Shown: positions 55,788-64,000 of the stretch, piece by piece
How positions within the stretch are numbered: the first letter of the stretch is position 1
Layout of the letters: every line of letters begins with the position of its first letter
Source: Paenibacillus sp. G2S3
Lineage (GTDB): Bacteria; Bacillota; Bacilli; Paenibacillales; Paenibacillaceae
Assembly: GCF_030123105.1 (NCBI RefSeq)
Contig: NZ_CP126095.1
Span: 4,464,001-4,528,000, forward strand
DNA length: 64,000 bases
Reading direction: 5' to 3'
The notes under the pieces: model-generated
Told to the model about the DNA's origin: nothing
The model's database searches: none
The model's input: only the letters and a program-made list of their open reading frames with translations
Program-made: the position numbers and the translations under genes

Positions 55788-56432
55788 CTATTCAACAAGC
55801 TTGTAGGCAAGCTTACCTTTCAATTGTTCGATCAAATCTGCATATGTCATTTTACTGACTAATCTAACCCCTTCATCAAACCATAACTCCGCAGGTGCTT
55901 GTGCCAGAATGAAGGATGAAACCCCCATTTTCCGGACAAAAAACAACTCCCAGCTTCCACTCTCGAGCCTTGAAACTTTCTCCTCCAAAGTGCGAAACAG
56001 AAGCTCTGCCTCCTCCATACTCATTTCCCCAGCACTTAGCAGGCGGTCTACAGCGAATAAATGAACGAGCCCTTCAAAAGTATATATACTTTCATCACCA
56101 AGACTTTTTCCAAATTTCCTCAGTGTTATTGTCGAAACAATGTTACGTTCTAGAATTTCCTTAGCAGTTACACTCACCTTCTCAAAGGATGCCTTGTCCG
56201 ATAGCTTATCAGCCATTTCATCCAAAGAAAGCCCTTCTTTCATATTCACAATGTTGTGAATTCGCGACAAGATCATCTCTTTAGGAAAAAAAGTCTCTTG
56301 TCCAGTAAAGGTAGATTTCCGGATAAACCATTCCTCGGGGATTAACTGTTTCCTTTTCCAGCGGTACAATTGCCCATATGAGATACCGGTTAAATCCAGC
56401 AGTTGCTTCTTCGAAATCAAATCATCTTCCAT
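55788..56432 (-). CDS. yhbD: YhbD family protein (DUF4004)
   Basis: A 214-residue protein with an N-terminal helix-turn-helix, MerR-like (ISKKQLLDLTGISYGQLYRWKRKQLIPEEWFIRKSTFTGQETFFPKEM). The remainder (about 70-214) is helical and of unknown function. It heads the yhbD-bacE-bacF operon, as in Bacillus, and may regulate it. Confidence 0.82.
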   Translation of the reverse strand: MEDDLISKKQLLDLTGISYGQLYRWKRKQLIPEEWFIRKSTFTGQETFFPKEMILSRIHNIVNMKEGLSLDEMADKLSDKASFEKVSVTAKEILERNIVSTITLRKFGKSLGDESIYTFEGLVHLFAVDRLLSAGEMSMEEAELLFRTLEEKVSRLESGSWELFFVRKMGVSSFILAQAPAELWFDEGVRLVSKMTYADLIEQLKGKLAYKLVE

Positions 56433-56557
56433 ATGCGATCACTCCTTGAAAACATCGTAACATAACACTGTTACGTTGTAAATAAAACACTCCCCCTTAA
56501 ATCTCCTCTGCAGCAAATCATTGCATTAAAGTTTCCCTCCAAGATTTTACGACAGCA

Positions 56558-56600
56558 GAAAAGAGCGAACCTCCGTCTAGAGGAGGATTTTCGCTCTTTT
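56558..56600 (-). terminator. Strong hairpin upstream of yhbD
   Basis: AAAAGAGCGAA pairs with TTCGCTCTTTT, with an inner CCTCC/GGAGG stem. It is the second of two tandem hairpins downstream of the HIT gene. Confidence 0.8.
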
Positions 56601-56646
56601 ACCCGTACTGTATTCTTTGATTTAAGCTATACATATTAATTTATGA

Positions 56647-56685
56647 CAAAAAGAGAAGGAGTCTTTATCGACTCCTTCTCTTTTC
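56647..56685 (-). terminator. Terminator of the HIT gene
   Basis: AAAAGAGAAGGAGTC pairs perfectly with GACTCCTTCTCTTTT around TTTATC. The minus-strand tail is TTTTTGTC. Confidence 0.88.
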
Positions 56686-56699
56686 CTCACTTAATGTCT

Positions 56700-57107
56700 T
56701 CAGAATCTTTTTTTGTTTTGGCTTAATCGTTTTTCAGCACCATGTGGGTGTAATGGTTCACCCCAGATAAATCCATCGCCTTCGTACCTCGGAATAAGAT
56801 GCATATGATAATGGGTAAGGTCGTTAAATTTCCCTCCATCTTGACAAATTCTTATACCATCAGGTTTAAACAAGCTCTTCAAAGCAATTGAAAGTTTTTT
56901 CGAAGCATCCATGATAGCATAAGCAGTCTCTGACTCCATCTCTTCGATATCACAGTAATGCTTTTTGGGGAGGATTAGAGTATGTCCTTCATTAAAAGGA
57001 GCAATATCAAGCACACAAGTAATAAATTCATTTTCATAAACAATATTCAAGTCAGGTTCAATACCGTTAGCGATTCTACATCCTAAGCATTCCACGTACA
57101 GCATCAC
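56700..57107 (-). CDS. HIT family nucleotide hydrolase/transferase
   Basis: A 135-residue protein with the histidine triad motif HYHMHLI (HxHxHxx) and a possible zinc pair Cys in ECLGCRIANG. The typical CDIEEMESETAYAIMDASKKLS helix follows the KHY strand. Members hydrolyse nucleotide phosphoramidates or dinucleoside polyphosphates. The start (GTG or the ATG next to it) lies only a few nucleotides after GGAG, so it may shift. Single gene. Confidence 0.87.
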   Translation of the reverse strand: MMLYVECLGCRIANGIEPDLNIVYENEFITCVLDIAPFNEGHTLILPKKHYCDIEEMESETAYAIMDASKKLSIALKSLFKPDGIRICQDGGKFNDLTHYHMHLIPRYEGDGFIWGEPLHPHGAEKRLSQNKKRF

Positions 57108-57254
57108 TCCATCCTGAATGGGATTTTACGTTTTTCCTTACAACGATATAGCTGTTGCTTCACTTCACAACCAAGAACAGCGATTACAAATTACCCAAAA
57201 CAAACAACTGAATGGCTTCACAATGAGGACTAACTTTTAGATTTAACATAGCTT

Positions 57255-58937
57255 TTAATTAAAATATTGCTGAACTACTGTGTACGCTAGCTTCGGTCTG
57301 CGATAACGGTCTACCATACCTTTACTGTTCTGTGTTCCAGCTCGTGTCAAAAGCCAGCCTAGCCCTTCCGTTACTCGGCAATCGCAAAATTGCCATATAA
57401 ACATTCCTGACAAGAAAGAAAGTGAGGTATAAGCTTTTAGATTCTGCTCTACAATATCCGCTTGCCGCTCCTCAGTTCCTTTAACTCGACTAGGATCACG
57501 ATAGCCATAATACCCATCAGCGCCGAATTCGCTCATGAACATTGGCTTACCTAAACCACCCGCAGCATCTGCCCATTGCCGTGCCTGTAAACACAGCTCC
57601 ATAGGGTCGGAATCATCGTACCACTGCGGATAGAGGTTAAAGGAAACGATATCCACTAGATCAAAACAAAGCTCTCTATCCCGCTGGTGGGAAGCAAAGG
57701 TAAGCGGTCGGGATGTATCCATCCTGCGAATCTGCAAAAGCTGTGTACGATACATCTCTTTTCCTTCCGGTAAATCACTGGCACACTCATTAAGAATTGC
57801 CCAGATAATAATACTTGGATGATTAAAATGCGACTCGACCATCTCTTGGTTACAATCTTCACACTGCTTAGCAAATAAAGGATGTCGCATCTGTTCTATG
57901 CTAAGACCACGGGCATGATTCTCCTCCCAGACGTAAACACCTCTCTCATCACATAAATCGAGGAAGCGCTCATCATTCGGATAATGGCTTGTCCGTACAG
58001 CATTGCCTCCCATATCCAGCATCAGTTCCATATCTTGAACCATAAGCTGATAAGGAATCGCCGATCCAACGAGGGGATGATCTTCATGTCGGTTGAAGCC
58101 TTTAAAAACAATATCTTCTCCATTGATTTGAATCGCGCCACGTTCTGTAGTTACGGTACGAAATCCTACACGTTCAATCAGATCATCCACAGGAGGCTCC
58201 TGTTGATCCTTTATAAATAGCTTAAGCTCCAGCATGTATAGCTGCGGCTCCTTTCCAGACCACGAGATCACATCTGGAAACGTATGGGTAGACGTAAGCG
58301 CCTCTGAGGATTCAGCAGGAATAAACAAAGTGCCTAGGTCAAAAGCGCTTGTTCCGAGCTTCCCTTTTATATGAACTTCTACTTCTTTACTTTCAATATT
58401 TTTAACATATGCTTTAATCTTTGCACTCCATTTATGGTCAGCGTAAGTAGGTACGAATTCTATCCGATCGATCAGAGTATTCGGAATCTTTTCAATGGCT
58501 ACAGGACGGATAATCCCACCATAGGTATAATAATCATTGGGAACATGCAGAGCTGAGGACTCATTAAAAGTATTATCTACGATGACCGCCAACTCATGTT
58601 CACCGGGTGCTACGGAAGGAACGATTAGTTCAAACGGTGTGTACGCATTGTAATGACTACCGATTTTCACTCCATTTAAGAACACTTCTCCTGTATGACT
58701 TATTCCTTTGAACACTAGACGAATGTTACACTCATTTCCCAGCTTAAAAGTAGTCCGATACGCGCCTTTTCCTTGGTAGGTGGAGAACTGAGGGTGCAAT
58801 TCCCAGCAGCCCGGCACAGGCATACGATATTCGTAAAAAGAAGGCAATCCTGCTTCCGCTTCTATCGGCTGAAAATCCCAGTCTCCTTCCAGTTCTTCAA
58901 CTTGCCGAATCTTATTCCTCTGAAATAGACGTAGCAT
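57255..58937 (-). CDS. Glycoside hydrolase family 2 enzyme (beta-galactosidase/glucuronidase-like)
   Basis: A 560-residue cytoplasmic enzyme from the ATG at 58937, 8 nt after GGAGG; the frame extends to 58973. It has an N-terminal jelly-roll sugar-binding domain (about 40-180), an immunoglobulin-like domain and a TIM barrel. The acid/base Glu is in IIWAILNECASD and the nucleophile Glu in FMSEFGADGYYGYRDP. The barrel also has RTSHYPNDERFLDLCDERGVYVWEE. It likely cleaves a beta-galactoside, beta-glucuronide or beta-mannoside. Which one cannot be told. It is not linked to a transporter here. Confidence 0.9.
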   Translation of the reverse strand: MLRLFQRNKIRQVEELEGDWDFQPIEAEAGLPSFYEYRMPVPGCWELHPQFSTYQGKGAYRTTFKLGNECNIRLVFKGISHTGEVFLNGVKIGSHYNAYTPFELIVPSVAPGEHELAVIVDNTFNESSALHVPNDYYTYGGIIRPVAIEKIPNTLIDRIEFVPTYADHKWSAKIKAYVKNIESKEVEVHIKGKLGTSAFDLGTLFIPAESSEALTSTHTFPDVISWSGKEPQLYMLELKLFIKDQQEPPVDDLIERVGFRTVTTERGAIQINGEDIVFKGFNRHEDHPLVGSAIPYQLMVQDMELMLDMGGNAVRTSHYPNDERFLDLCDERGVYVWEENHARGLSIEQMRHPLFAKQCEDCNQEMVESHFNHPSIIIWAILNECASDLPEGKEMYRTQLLQIRRMDTSRPLTFASHQRDRELCFDLVDIVSFNLYPQWYDDSDPMELCLQARQWADAAGGLGKPMFMSEFGADGYYGYRDPSRVKGTEERQADIVEQNLKAYTSLSFLSGMFIWQFCDCRVTEGLGWLLTRAGTQNSKGMVDRYRRPKLAYTVVQQYFN

Positions 58938-59020
58938 ATAAAAGACCTCCAAAGAACTATAGTGTATATCCATAATCTAGTATTCAGTTTACGCTTCTAA
59001 TCGGTATGAATGCAAAAACA

Positions 59021-59078
59021 AAGAAAAGAAAGCCCTCCCTAGCCAATACTATGGCATCTGGGACAGCCTTCTTTATTT
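59021..59078 (-). terminator. Terminator of the FN3-CBM56 gene
   Basis: AAAGAAAGCCCTCCC pairs imperfectly with GGGACAGCCTTCTTT, with an inner ATGCCATAGTAT-like stem. A TTTCTTTTC tail is on the minus strand. Confidence 0.85.
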
Positions 59079-59123
59079 TACTTGCCTATCTACAAATCTT
59101 AACGTTCAAGTCTTTCATGAACC

Positions 59124-60971
59124 TTACTGCACATAGGTATAATGCGCTGAATCATATTGTGGACCGGATTTCTCATAAGTGAACCAGTACTCAATACTGC
59201 TGCCAGCACTTAATCCACTCACTGTCTGCTTCCATGTACCTGAGCTGTTGGTCATCCGGTAATTAAGCTGTGATCCCCCGTTAACCTTATAATGCACATC
59301 TACATATAGAGCACTGGTTACAGGTGTAATATAAATGCTCGCTTCTGTCGAAGAAAGTCTCGTTACCCCTGCTGTAAAGTCAGCCGTCACATGATCACCG
59401 CCTCCGCTGCCTCCAGTGGGATTAGTAGTAACCGTTGCGGCATTACTAGCGGATGATAGGTTACCCGCTGCATCCGTAGCTTTTACTGTAAACGTATAGG
59501 CTGTGCTCGGAGTAAGTCCACTAACAGTAGCTGTAGTTCCCGCCACAGAGGCTACCTGCTGTGTTCCGCGATAAACGAGATATCCTGTAACGCCAACATT
59601 ATCAGTTGAAGCAGACCAGCTCAGGTTAACTGCTGTATCCGTCTTGCTGGTTACTGTCAGATTAGCAGGTGTAGTAGGTGCTGTAGTATCTCCAGTATTA
59701 CCACCACCCGTCAAGTATTGCCCGGTGAATGGGTTAAATCGATGCAGGGATAGAATTAACCAACCCGTGCTGGACACGCAGTTTTGCTGCGCCATCACCC
59801 AATAGCTGTTGCTGGTACCTTTAAGCGAGTACGGGATTCCCCCAAGCGAAGCACCGCTTGTGCCTTGCTTTTTAATAATTTCAGTGTTAATGGCATCTGC
59901 TTTGGATACATTGCCTTGCATATAGTAGGCGAGCGACATAAATGCGCTTCCTTCAAACCATACATCAGCACCCGTATTGCCAATTTGATTCCCATTATCG
60001 TCATACGCTGGCAAAACTTCGTCGGTCCAGTCAAAATCATAACCGGTGAGTGTATTTCCTGCATCATTGTAAGTAAGTGTCTGCTTATAACGCGGATTCG
60101 CGAGTGTACCTGGGGTGCCGGATGCATTTTCAACATAGGCTAAGCTTGCTCCATAGTTATGCGTTCCGGATACTCCTAAAGCCAGTACTCCCCATGGATT
60201 CACGTCCAATGGAATTTTAGGGTCAATCAGATTCGTATCGTTTTTCCAGCCTCCCTTGAAGCGTTTGACGCTGTCATCCCACACATAATTATCCAGGAAG
60301 GTTTTGACTCCAGTAGCTGCGCTATTGTATGTGGCAGCCTTAGAGGAATCCACCGAAGCATAATACTGTAGCACCCGATAAATATCGATATTATGCTCGG
60401 TAGAGCTCCAAGGCTCATCGGAGTTACTCCAAGCACTCCATCCTCCTGCGATACTGCCATTTGCTTTTTTATACTGTAAGCTCCAATCGAGCGCTTTGAG
60501 CGCCATCGGACGATATCGCGTGTCATTGTATTGCTTTTCATAAGCCATAGCTGCCATTGCCATCCATACAACCGGCCCCACATGTTTACGAATTTCTTCT
60601 CCGAAGCCATTGTTATACCAATAAGAATTCAGCCAGAAGCCTGAAGGGTCCTGAATGTCTCGCATTTTGTTCAACACTTGCTCTGCCCGTGTCCGTTCAC
60701 CTTTTACAATAAAGGCAATAGCTGCAACAGCTTGATCATACGTATATACAATCTGTTTGGGGTTGTTGGGTCCCCAGAAATCCTCAAAGCTATCTACCAA
60801 GCCTTCAAAAGCATATCCCGCCGTTGCATCCTGCTGGGCCTTCAGCCAGACTAAAGCACGATTTGAAGCATCACTTGTGGCATCTGCACTCGCTTTTCCA
60901 CCAAAAGGAAGAGCTACCCCAAGCACCAACAGACTTGTCATTAAGATCGAAAACAGCTTCCTCATCTTCAT
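59124..60971 (-). CDS. Secreted alpha-helical (six-hairpin-like) enzyme with FN3 and CBM56 modules
   Basis: A 615-residue secreted protein from the ATG at 60971 (AGGAGG 6 nt upstream). Residues 1-31 are a signal peptide (cleavage near ASA-DA). The N-terminal domain (about 32-430) is rich in Trp, Tyr and alternating helices (WLKAQQDATAGYAFEGLVDSFEDFWGPNNPKQIVYTYDQAVAAI; WSSTEHNIDIYRVLQYY; GADVWFEGSAFMSLAYY), pointing to an alpha/alpha-barrel glycosidase or lyase. I cannot place it in a numbered GH family. An FN3 domain (about 445-535) and a C-terminal CBM56-like domain (about 540-615, DFTAGVTRLSSTEASIYITP, WKQTVSGLSAGSSIEYWFTY) suggest action on beta-1,3-glucan. Confidence 0.82.
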   Translation of the reverse strand: MKMRKLFSILMTSLLVLGVALPFGGKASADATSDASNRALVWLKAQQDATAGYAFEGLVDSFEDFWGPNNPKQIVYTYDQAVAAIAFIVKGERTRAEQVLNKMRDIQDPSGFWLNSYWYNNGFGEEIRKHVGPVVWMAMAAMAYEKQYNDTRYRPMALKALDWSLQYKKANGSIAGGWSAWSNSDEPWSSTEHNIDIYRVLQYYASVDSSKAATYNSAATGVKTFLDNYVWDDSVKRFKGGWKNDTNLIDPKIPLDVNPWGVLALGVSGTHNYGASLAYVENASGTPGTLANPRYKQTLTYNDAGNTLTGYDFDWTDEVLPAYDDNGNQIGNTGADVWFEGSAFMSLAYYMQGNVSKADAINTEIIKKQGTSGASLGGIPYSLKGTSNSYWVMAQQNCVSSTGWLILSLHRFNPFTGQYLTGGGNTGDTTAPTTPANLTVTSKTDTAVNLSWSASTDNVGVTGYLVYRGTQQVASVAGTTATVSGLTPSTAYTFTVKATDAAGNLSSASNAATVTTNPTGGSGGGDHVTADFTAGVTRLSSTEASIYITPVTSALYVDVHYKVNGGSQLNYRMTNSSGTWKQTVSGLSAGSSIEYWFTYEKSGPQYDSAHYTYVQ

Positions 60972-61029
60972 AACTTTCCTCCTCATAATCATGATGAACT
61001 GGGCAATGAGAGTTCTTTGAAGCATAATA

Positions 61030-61043
61030 CTAAAGCGTTTTCA
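61030..61043 (-). promoter_or_regulatory. Candidate cre site upstream of the FN3-CBM56 gene
   Basis: On the minus strand TGAAAACGCTTTAG matches 12 of 14 positions of the CcpA consensus. It lies about 60 bp upstream of the start codon and fits catabolite control of a secreted glycanase. Pattern only. Confidence 0.35.
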
Positions 61044-61231
61044 AACAGCGACAACAGGAACTTTTGAAATCTTTACCATGGTAATTGTCCTCATTTTCAT
61101 CCTTCGCAGCCTATTCGTCAACGATTTTCTGTAAAATTTTAACTAAATGAGGCGAAACAACCATAAATCCCATTTAAGAAACTATACGAAAGACCGCAGT
61201 TATTTTATTAATTCGTGTTCACGAAGACAAA

Positions 61232-61278
61232 ACAAAAAGAGCAGACAGCTCCTTGGGAAGGATTCTATCTGCTCTTTA
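61232..61278 (-). terminator. Terminator of the bL25 gene
   Basis: AAAGAGCAGA pairs with TCTGCTCTTT, with a looser inner stem. The minus-strand tail is TTTTTGTTTTG. Confidence 0.9.
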
Positions 61279-61294
61279 TGATTTAATCACTATT

Positions 61295-61903
61295 CTATTC
61301 TGCTTTATCTTCACCAGAAGCTTCAACTGCAGCTGGTTCAGCAGCATCTTCATCGGTTGGCTCTTGAGCTGCTGGAGGAGCAATACGAACAATTAAAGTG
61401 TCCTCAGGCGTCAATATTTCCCAGCCTTCATGCTTCGGCAGATCGGACACCAGCAATTGATCACCAATATCTAGTCCACTGATATCCACTTCAAAGGATG
61501 CCGTTAATTTATCTGGAAGTGTGCGAATATCTAGCTCATGCAATTCAATTTGCTGCACGCCGCCACTCTTCACACCTACTGGATCACCTGTAAAGTGGAA
61601 TGCTACTTTCGTATCCAATTTAGCTTTCATGTCTATCTGTTGAAAATCAATATGCAGCAGTTGTTTGGATACTGGCTGGCGCTGAATTTCTTGGATGACA
61701 ACGTTCTTTTTACCCGAGTCTGGTAATTCCAAGGTTAATACTGCCCGAGGGTTATTAGCCAAAATCCCGGTAATTGTCTTAACATCCGCTGTAAAGGACT
61801 GGCTATCTGAACCTGCACCGTACACGACTACCGGTACAAAGCCTTTTCTGCGCTGTGAAGAAGTCGAGCCGGATCTTTCTGTCAAACGTACTGTTGTATT
61901 CAC
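61295..61903 (-). CDS. rplY: Ribosomal protein bL25 / general stress protein Ctc
   Basis: A 202-residue protein with a GTG start (61903) 6-7 nt after AGGAGG. It has the N-terminal L25 5S-rRNA-binding domain (about 1-90, RKGFVPVVVYGAGSDSQSF) and the TL5/Ctc-type C-terminal domain (about 95-180), then an acidic tail (EPTDEDAAEPAAVEASGEDKAE). It binds 5S rRNA in the large subunit. In B. subtilis ctc is the classical sigma-B target, and a sigma-B-like promoter is visible here too. Confidence 0.94.
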   Translation of the reverse strand: MNTTVRLTERSGSTSSQRRKGFVPVVVYGAGSDSQSFTADVKTITGILANNPRAVLTLELPDSGKKNVVIQEIQRQPVSKQLLHIDFQQIDMKAKLDTKVAFHFTGDPVGVKSGGVQQIELHELDIRTLPDKLTASFEVDISGLDIGDQLLVSDLPKHEGWEILTPEDTLIVRIAPPAAQEPTDEDAAEPAAVEASGEDKAE

Positions 61904-61974
61904 GATGATTCCTCCTAAGTAGGGATTTTATACTAGACCGATTAGATATGTACGTCTAACCTAACCACTCTCTA

Positions 61975-62000
61975 TTACCCCATTAACCTGGCTTCGAAAC
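61975..62000 (-). promoter_or_regulatory. Sigma-B-like promoter upstream of bL25/ctc
   Basis: On the minus strand GTTTCG (62000-61995) is followed after 14 nt by GGGTAA (61980-61975), resembling the sigma-B consensus GTTTAA-N12-15-GGGTAT. It is 72 bp upstream of the start codon. Whether this organism has sigma-B is unknown from this window. Confidence 0.4.
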
Positions 62001-62038
62001 CCTTTAAGACTTTTTGTGCTCAGGCAAAAATAAGGTCA

Positions 62039-62058
62039 AATTGTATTATTATACAATT
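62039..62058. repeat. Perfect 20-bp palindrome between bL25 and oppF
   Basis: AATTGTAT-TATT-ATACAATT, perfect 8-bp arms. No T-run follows. It could be an operator for a metal- or peroxide-type regulator, or a weak structure after oppF. Its role is unknown. Confidence 0.5.
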
Positions 62059-62113
62059 CAACATTAATTATTCAAGACTTAGGAGCGAATCGTCATTATA
62101 TCTTTGACAGCTA

Positions 62114-63079
62114 TTAGACTAAATGACAAGCTACAAAATGGTTATTTCCGGCATCACGGAATACCGGGATTTCAGACCTGCAAACCTCTTGTGCATAGGG
62201 GCAGCGGGTATGAAATTTACAACCGGAAGGCGGGTTCACCGGACTTGGGATATCCCCCTTAAGGACAATTCTTTCCCTTTTCAGCTTTGGAATAGGTATT
62301 GGAACAGCTGATAACAATGCCTTGGTATACGGATGGAGCGGATTCTTAAATAATTCATCTCTAGAAGCCGTCTCCATCATAGATCCCAGATACATAACGC
62401 CAATTCTTGAACATAAATGCTCAACCACACTCAAATCATGGGAGATGAACAAATAGGTTAGACCACGGCTCTGCTGCAGCTTACTGAATAAATTAATAAT
62501 CTGTGCTTGGATGGACACATCCAAGGCCGAGACTGGCTCGTCTGCAATGATTAGCTCAGGATTCAGCACAAGCGCTCGCGCGATTCCGATCCGTTGCCGC
62601 TGTCCTCCTGAGAATTCATGCGGGAAGCGATCAATATGATAAGAGGATAGACCACATGCCTCAAGCGCCTCGAGCACCCGATCACGAACCTCTGATTTTG
62701 AGCATAACCCATGATCCAGTAAAGCTTCTCCGATAGCATCACCTATGCGAACCCTAGGGTTAAGTGAGCTATATGGGTCTTGAAAGATTAGCTGCATTTG
62801 GGGTCTGATATTTCGCAATTCAGAAGGAGACAAGGAATGAATGTCTATCCCTTTGAATTTGATCTCACCTGCCGTTTTATCCGTTAGCCGTAAAATCGTC
62901 CGTCCGACCGTACTCTTGCCGCTCCCGGATTCCCCTACAAGCCCAAACGTCTCCCCTGGCTGAAGTGTGATGCTAATATCGTCAACAGCTTTTACATGCC
63001 CAACCGTGCGGTTAAGCAATCCCTTAGTAACAGGGAAGTATTTTTTCAAATGATTGACCTCAAGCAATGCCTCAGGCAT
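62114..63079 (-). CDS. oppF: Oligopeptide/dipeptide ABC transporter ATP-binding protein (OppF-like)
   Basis: A 321-residue ATPase from the ATG at 63079 (AGGAGG 9 nt upstream), overlapping oppD by 8 bp. Walker A is GESGSGKST, signature FSGGQRQR, Walker B LIIADEPVSALD. The C-terminal oligopeptide-type extension has cysteines CKFHTRCPYAQEVC that bind an iron-sulfur cluster in this family. It powers peptide or nickel uptake with OppD. The rest of the operon lies beyond the right edge. Confidence 0.92.
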   Translation of the reverse strand: MPEALLEVNHLKKYFPVTKGLLNRTVGHVKAVDDISITLQPGETFGLVGESGSGKSTVGRTILRLTDKTAGEIKFKGIDIHSLSPSELRNIRPQMQLIFQDPYSSLNPRVRIGDAIGEALLDHGLCSKSEVRDRVLEALEACGLSSYHIDRFPHEFSGGQRQRIGIARALVLNPELIIADEPVSALDVSIQAQIINLFSKLQQSRGLTYLFISHDLSVVEHLCSRIGVMYLGSMMETASRDELFKNPLHPYTKALLSAVPIPIPKLKRERIVLKGDIPSPVNPPSGCKFHTRCPYAQEVCRSEIPVFRDAGNNHFVACHLV

Positions 63080-64000
63080 GAACAACCGCCTCCTCATACA
63101 ACCAGCAAGCTACCTTTTGTCTGCTGGCTACTTCTTTAAGCTGGGGCTGCTGGCTGACACATACAGGCATGCAATGCTCACAGCGGTCATGAAAATAACA
63201 AGAGGGTACCAGCTCTAGCGGATTTGGCACTTGGCCAGGTATGGAATACAGCTCATCCTGTCGCTGATTAATAACTGGCTTCGATTTGAGCAGCCCTTTC
63301 GTATAAGGGTGTTTGGGATTGTTGAACAATTCAACAACCTCCCCCTCCTCCACAATCTTTCCGGAGTACATAACAATCACGTAATCGGCCATCTCCGCGA
63401 CTACACCCAGATCATGGGTGATTAATAAAATAGACATGCCGGAGCTGTCTTTAATTTCACGAAGCATATCCAGAATCTGTGCTTGAATCGTTACATCCAG
63501 CGCTGTTGTCGGCTCATCTGCAATCAATAACTTTGGACTGCAGGCGATAGCAATAGCGATCATAATCCGCTGCAGCATCCCTCCACTTAATTCATGTGGA
63601 TAACTATCAGCAATTTGCTCAGGTCGTGATATGCCTACCTGTTTTATTAGTTCAATCGCCCGGATACGCGCCTGCTTCTTATTCATCTTCAAATGCACGA
63701 TCAACGGCTCCATAATTTGTTCACCGATCTTAATTACAGGATTAAGGGAGGACATGGGCTCCTGGAAGATCATCGCGATCTCGTTACCACGGATGGCTCG
63801 CAGTGTATTTTTGTCCATTTGCAACAAATCTTCACCCTGAAAATCAATTTTGCCATGGGTTACCTTGCCCCCTGGCTCTTCAACAAGACCCATGATGGAC
63901 ATCGCGGTCACGCTTTTGCCGCAGCCCGATTCTCCGACGATACAGACCGTCTCTCCTTCACGAACACGGAAGCTTACATCATCAACGGCTTTCACTTTTC
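63072..64000 (-). CDS. oppD: Oligopeptide/dipeptide ABC transporter ATP-binding protein (OppD-like), 5' end outside window
   Basis: The frame is open to the right edge, so the N-terminus is missing; the apparent GTG start at 63995 falls inside the conserved xVKAVDDVSFRV segment and is only a valine. Walker A is GESGCGKS, signature LSGGMLQR, Walker B LLIADEPTTALD. The C-terminal oligopeptide extension has CYFHDRCEHCMPVC. It is the partner of OppF. Confidence 0.92.
   Translation of the reverse strand, partial: KVKAVDDVSFRVREGETVCIVGESGCGKSVTAMSIMGLVEEPGGKVTHGKIDFQGEDLLQMDKNTLRAIRGNEIAMIFQEPMSSLNPVIKIGEQIMEPLIVHLKMNKKQARIRAIELIKQVGISRPEQIADSYPHELSGGMLQRIMIAIAIACSPKLLIADEPTTALDVTIQAQILDMLREIKDSSGMSILLITHDLGVVAEMADYVIVMYSGKIVEEGEVVELFNNPKHPYTKGLLKSKPVINQRQDELYSIPGQVPNPLELVPSCYFHDRCEHCMPVCVSQQPQLKEVASRQKVACWLYEEAVVHA

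Overview
This is a low-to-mid GC Bacillota chromosome segment, most likely Paenibacillus or a close relative. The evidence is the set of strong AGGAGG ribosome sites with frequent GTG/TTG starts, the YesMN two-component system beside LplB/YtcP-type sugar permeases, the secreted glycanases with FN3 and CBM56 modules, a CgeB-like spore-coat glycosyltransferase, and a yhbD-bacE-bacF locus. No rRNA, tRNA, CRISPR array, intact insertion sequence or prophage was seen.

Layout. 1-1.9 kb: 3' truncated GH6 cellulase with near-identical FN3 modules. 2.4-9.4 kb: VOC protein, then an ABC exporter with its own two-component system, and a divergent class-C beta-lactamase-like serine hydrolase. 9.5-18.9 kb: a ribosomally synthesised peptide (RiPP) island. 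It has an ABC-2 transporter, a 33-residue membrane peptide, an ABC exporter, a radical SAM/SPASM maturase, a P-loop accessory protein, an acyl-carrier-like protein and, last in the operon, a 47-residue precursor with an alternating cysteine core (CWCMCLC) flanked by 27-bp inverted repeats. A divergent AgrA/AgrC-like pair sits next to the operon. 19-20.2 kb: a decaying carbohydrate locus (broken GntR/LacI-type regulator and a glycosidase remnant). 20.3-31 kb: housekeeping genes (DinB-like, LCP, cspA, chemoreceptor, CBS protein, methionine aminopeptidase, cysJI). 31-36.5 kb: a phosphorelay-like hybrid kinase, receiver and HPt-GGDEF protein. 36.7-41.1 kb: ACT/DUF711 pair and a probable spore-surface glycosylation group. 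41.2-43.2 kb: MFS efflux pump and MarR repressor sharing two palindromic operators. 43.3-52 kb: sugar ABC importer with YesMN and two binding proteins. 52-56.4 kb: intergenic repeats, a second MFS pump, bactofilins. 56.7-64 kb: HIT protein, GH2 glycosidase, secreted FN3-CBM56 enzyme, bL25, and OppF/OppD.

The most exciting content is the RiPP island. Its gene set resembles the clostridial CcpM-type (Cys-rich peptide radical SAM) systems named in TIGRFAM models. The precursor is below the usual gene-calling cutoff, and the product is unknown. The neighbouring Agr-like sensor has no visible AgrD-type signal gene, so it may respond to the matured peptide itself. This last point is inference.
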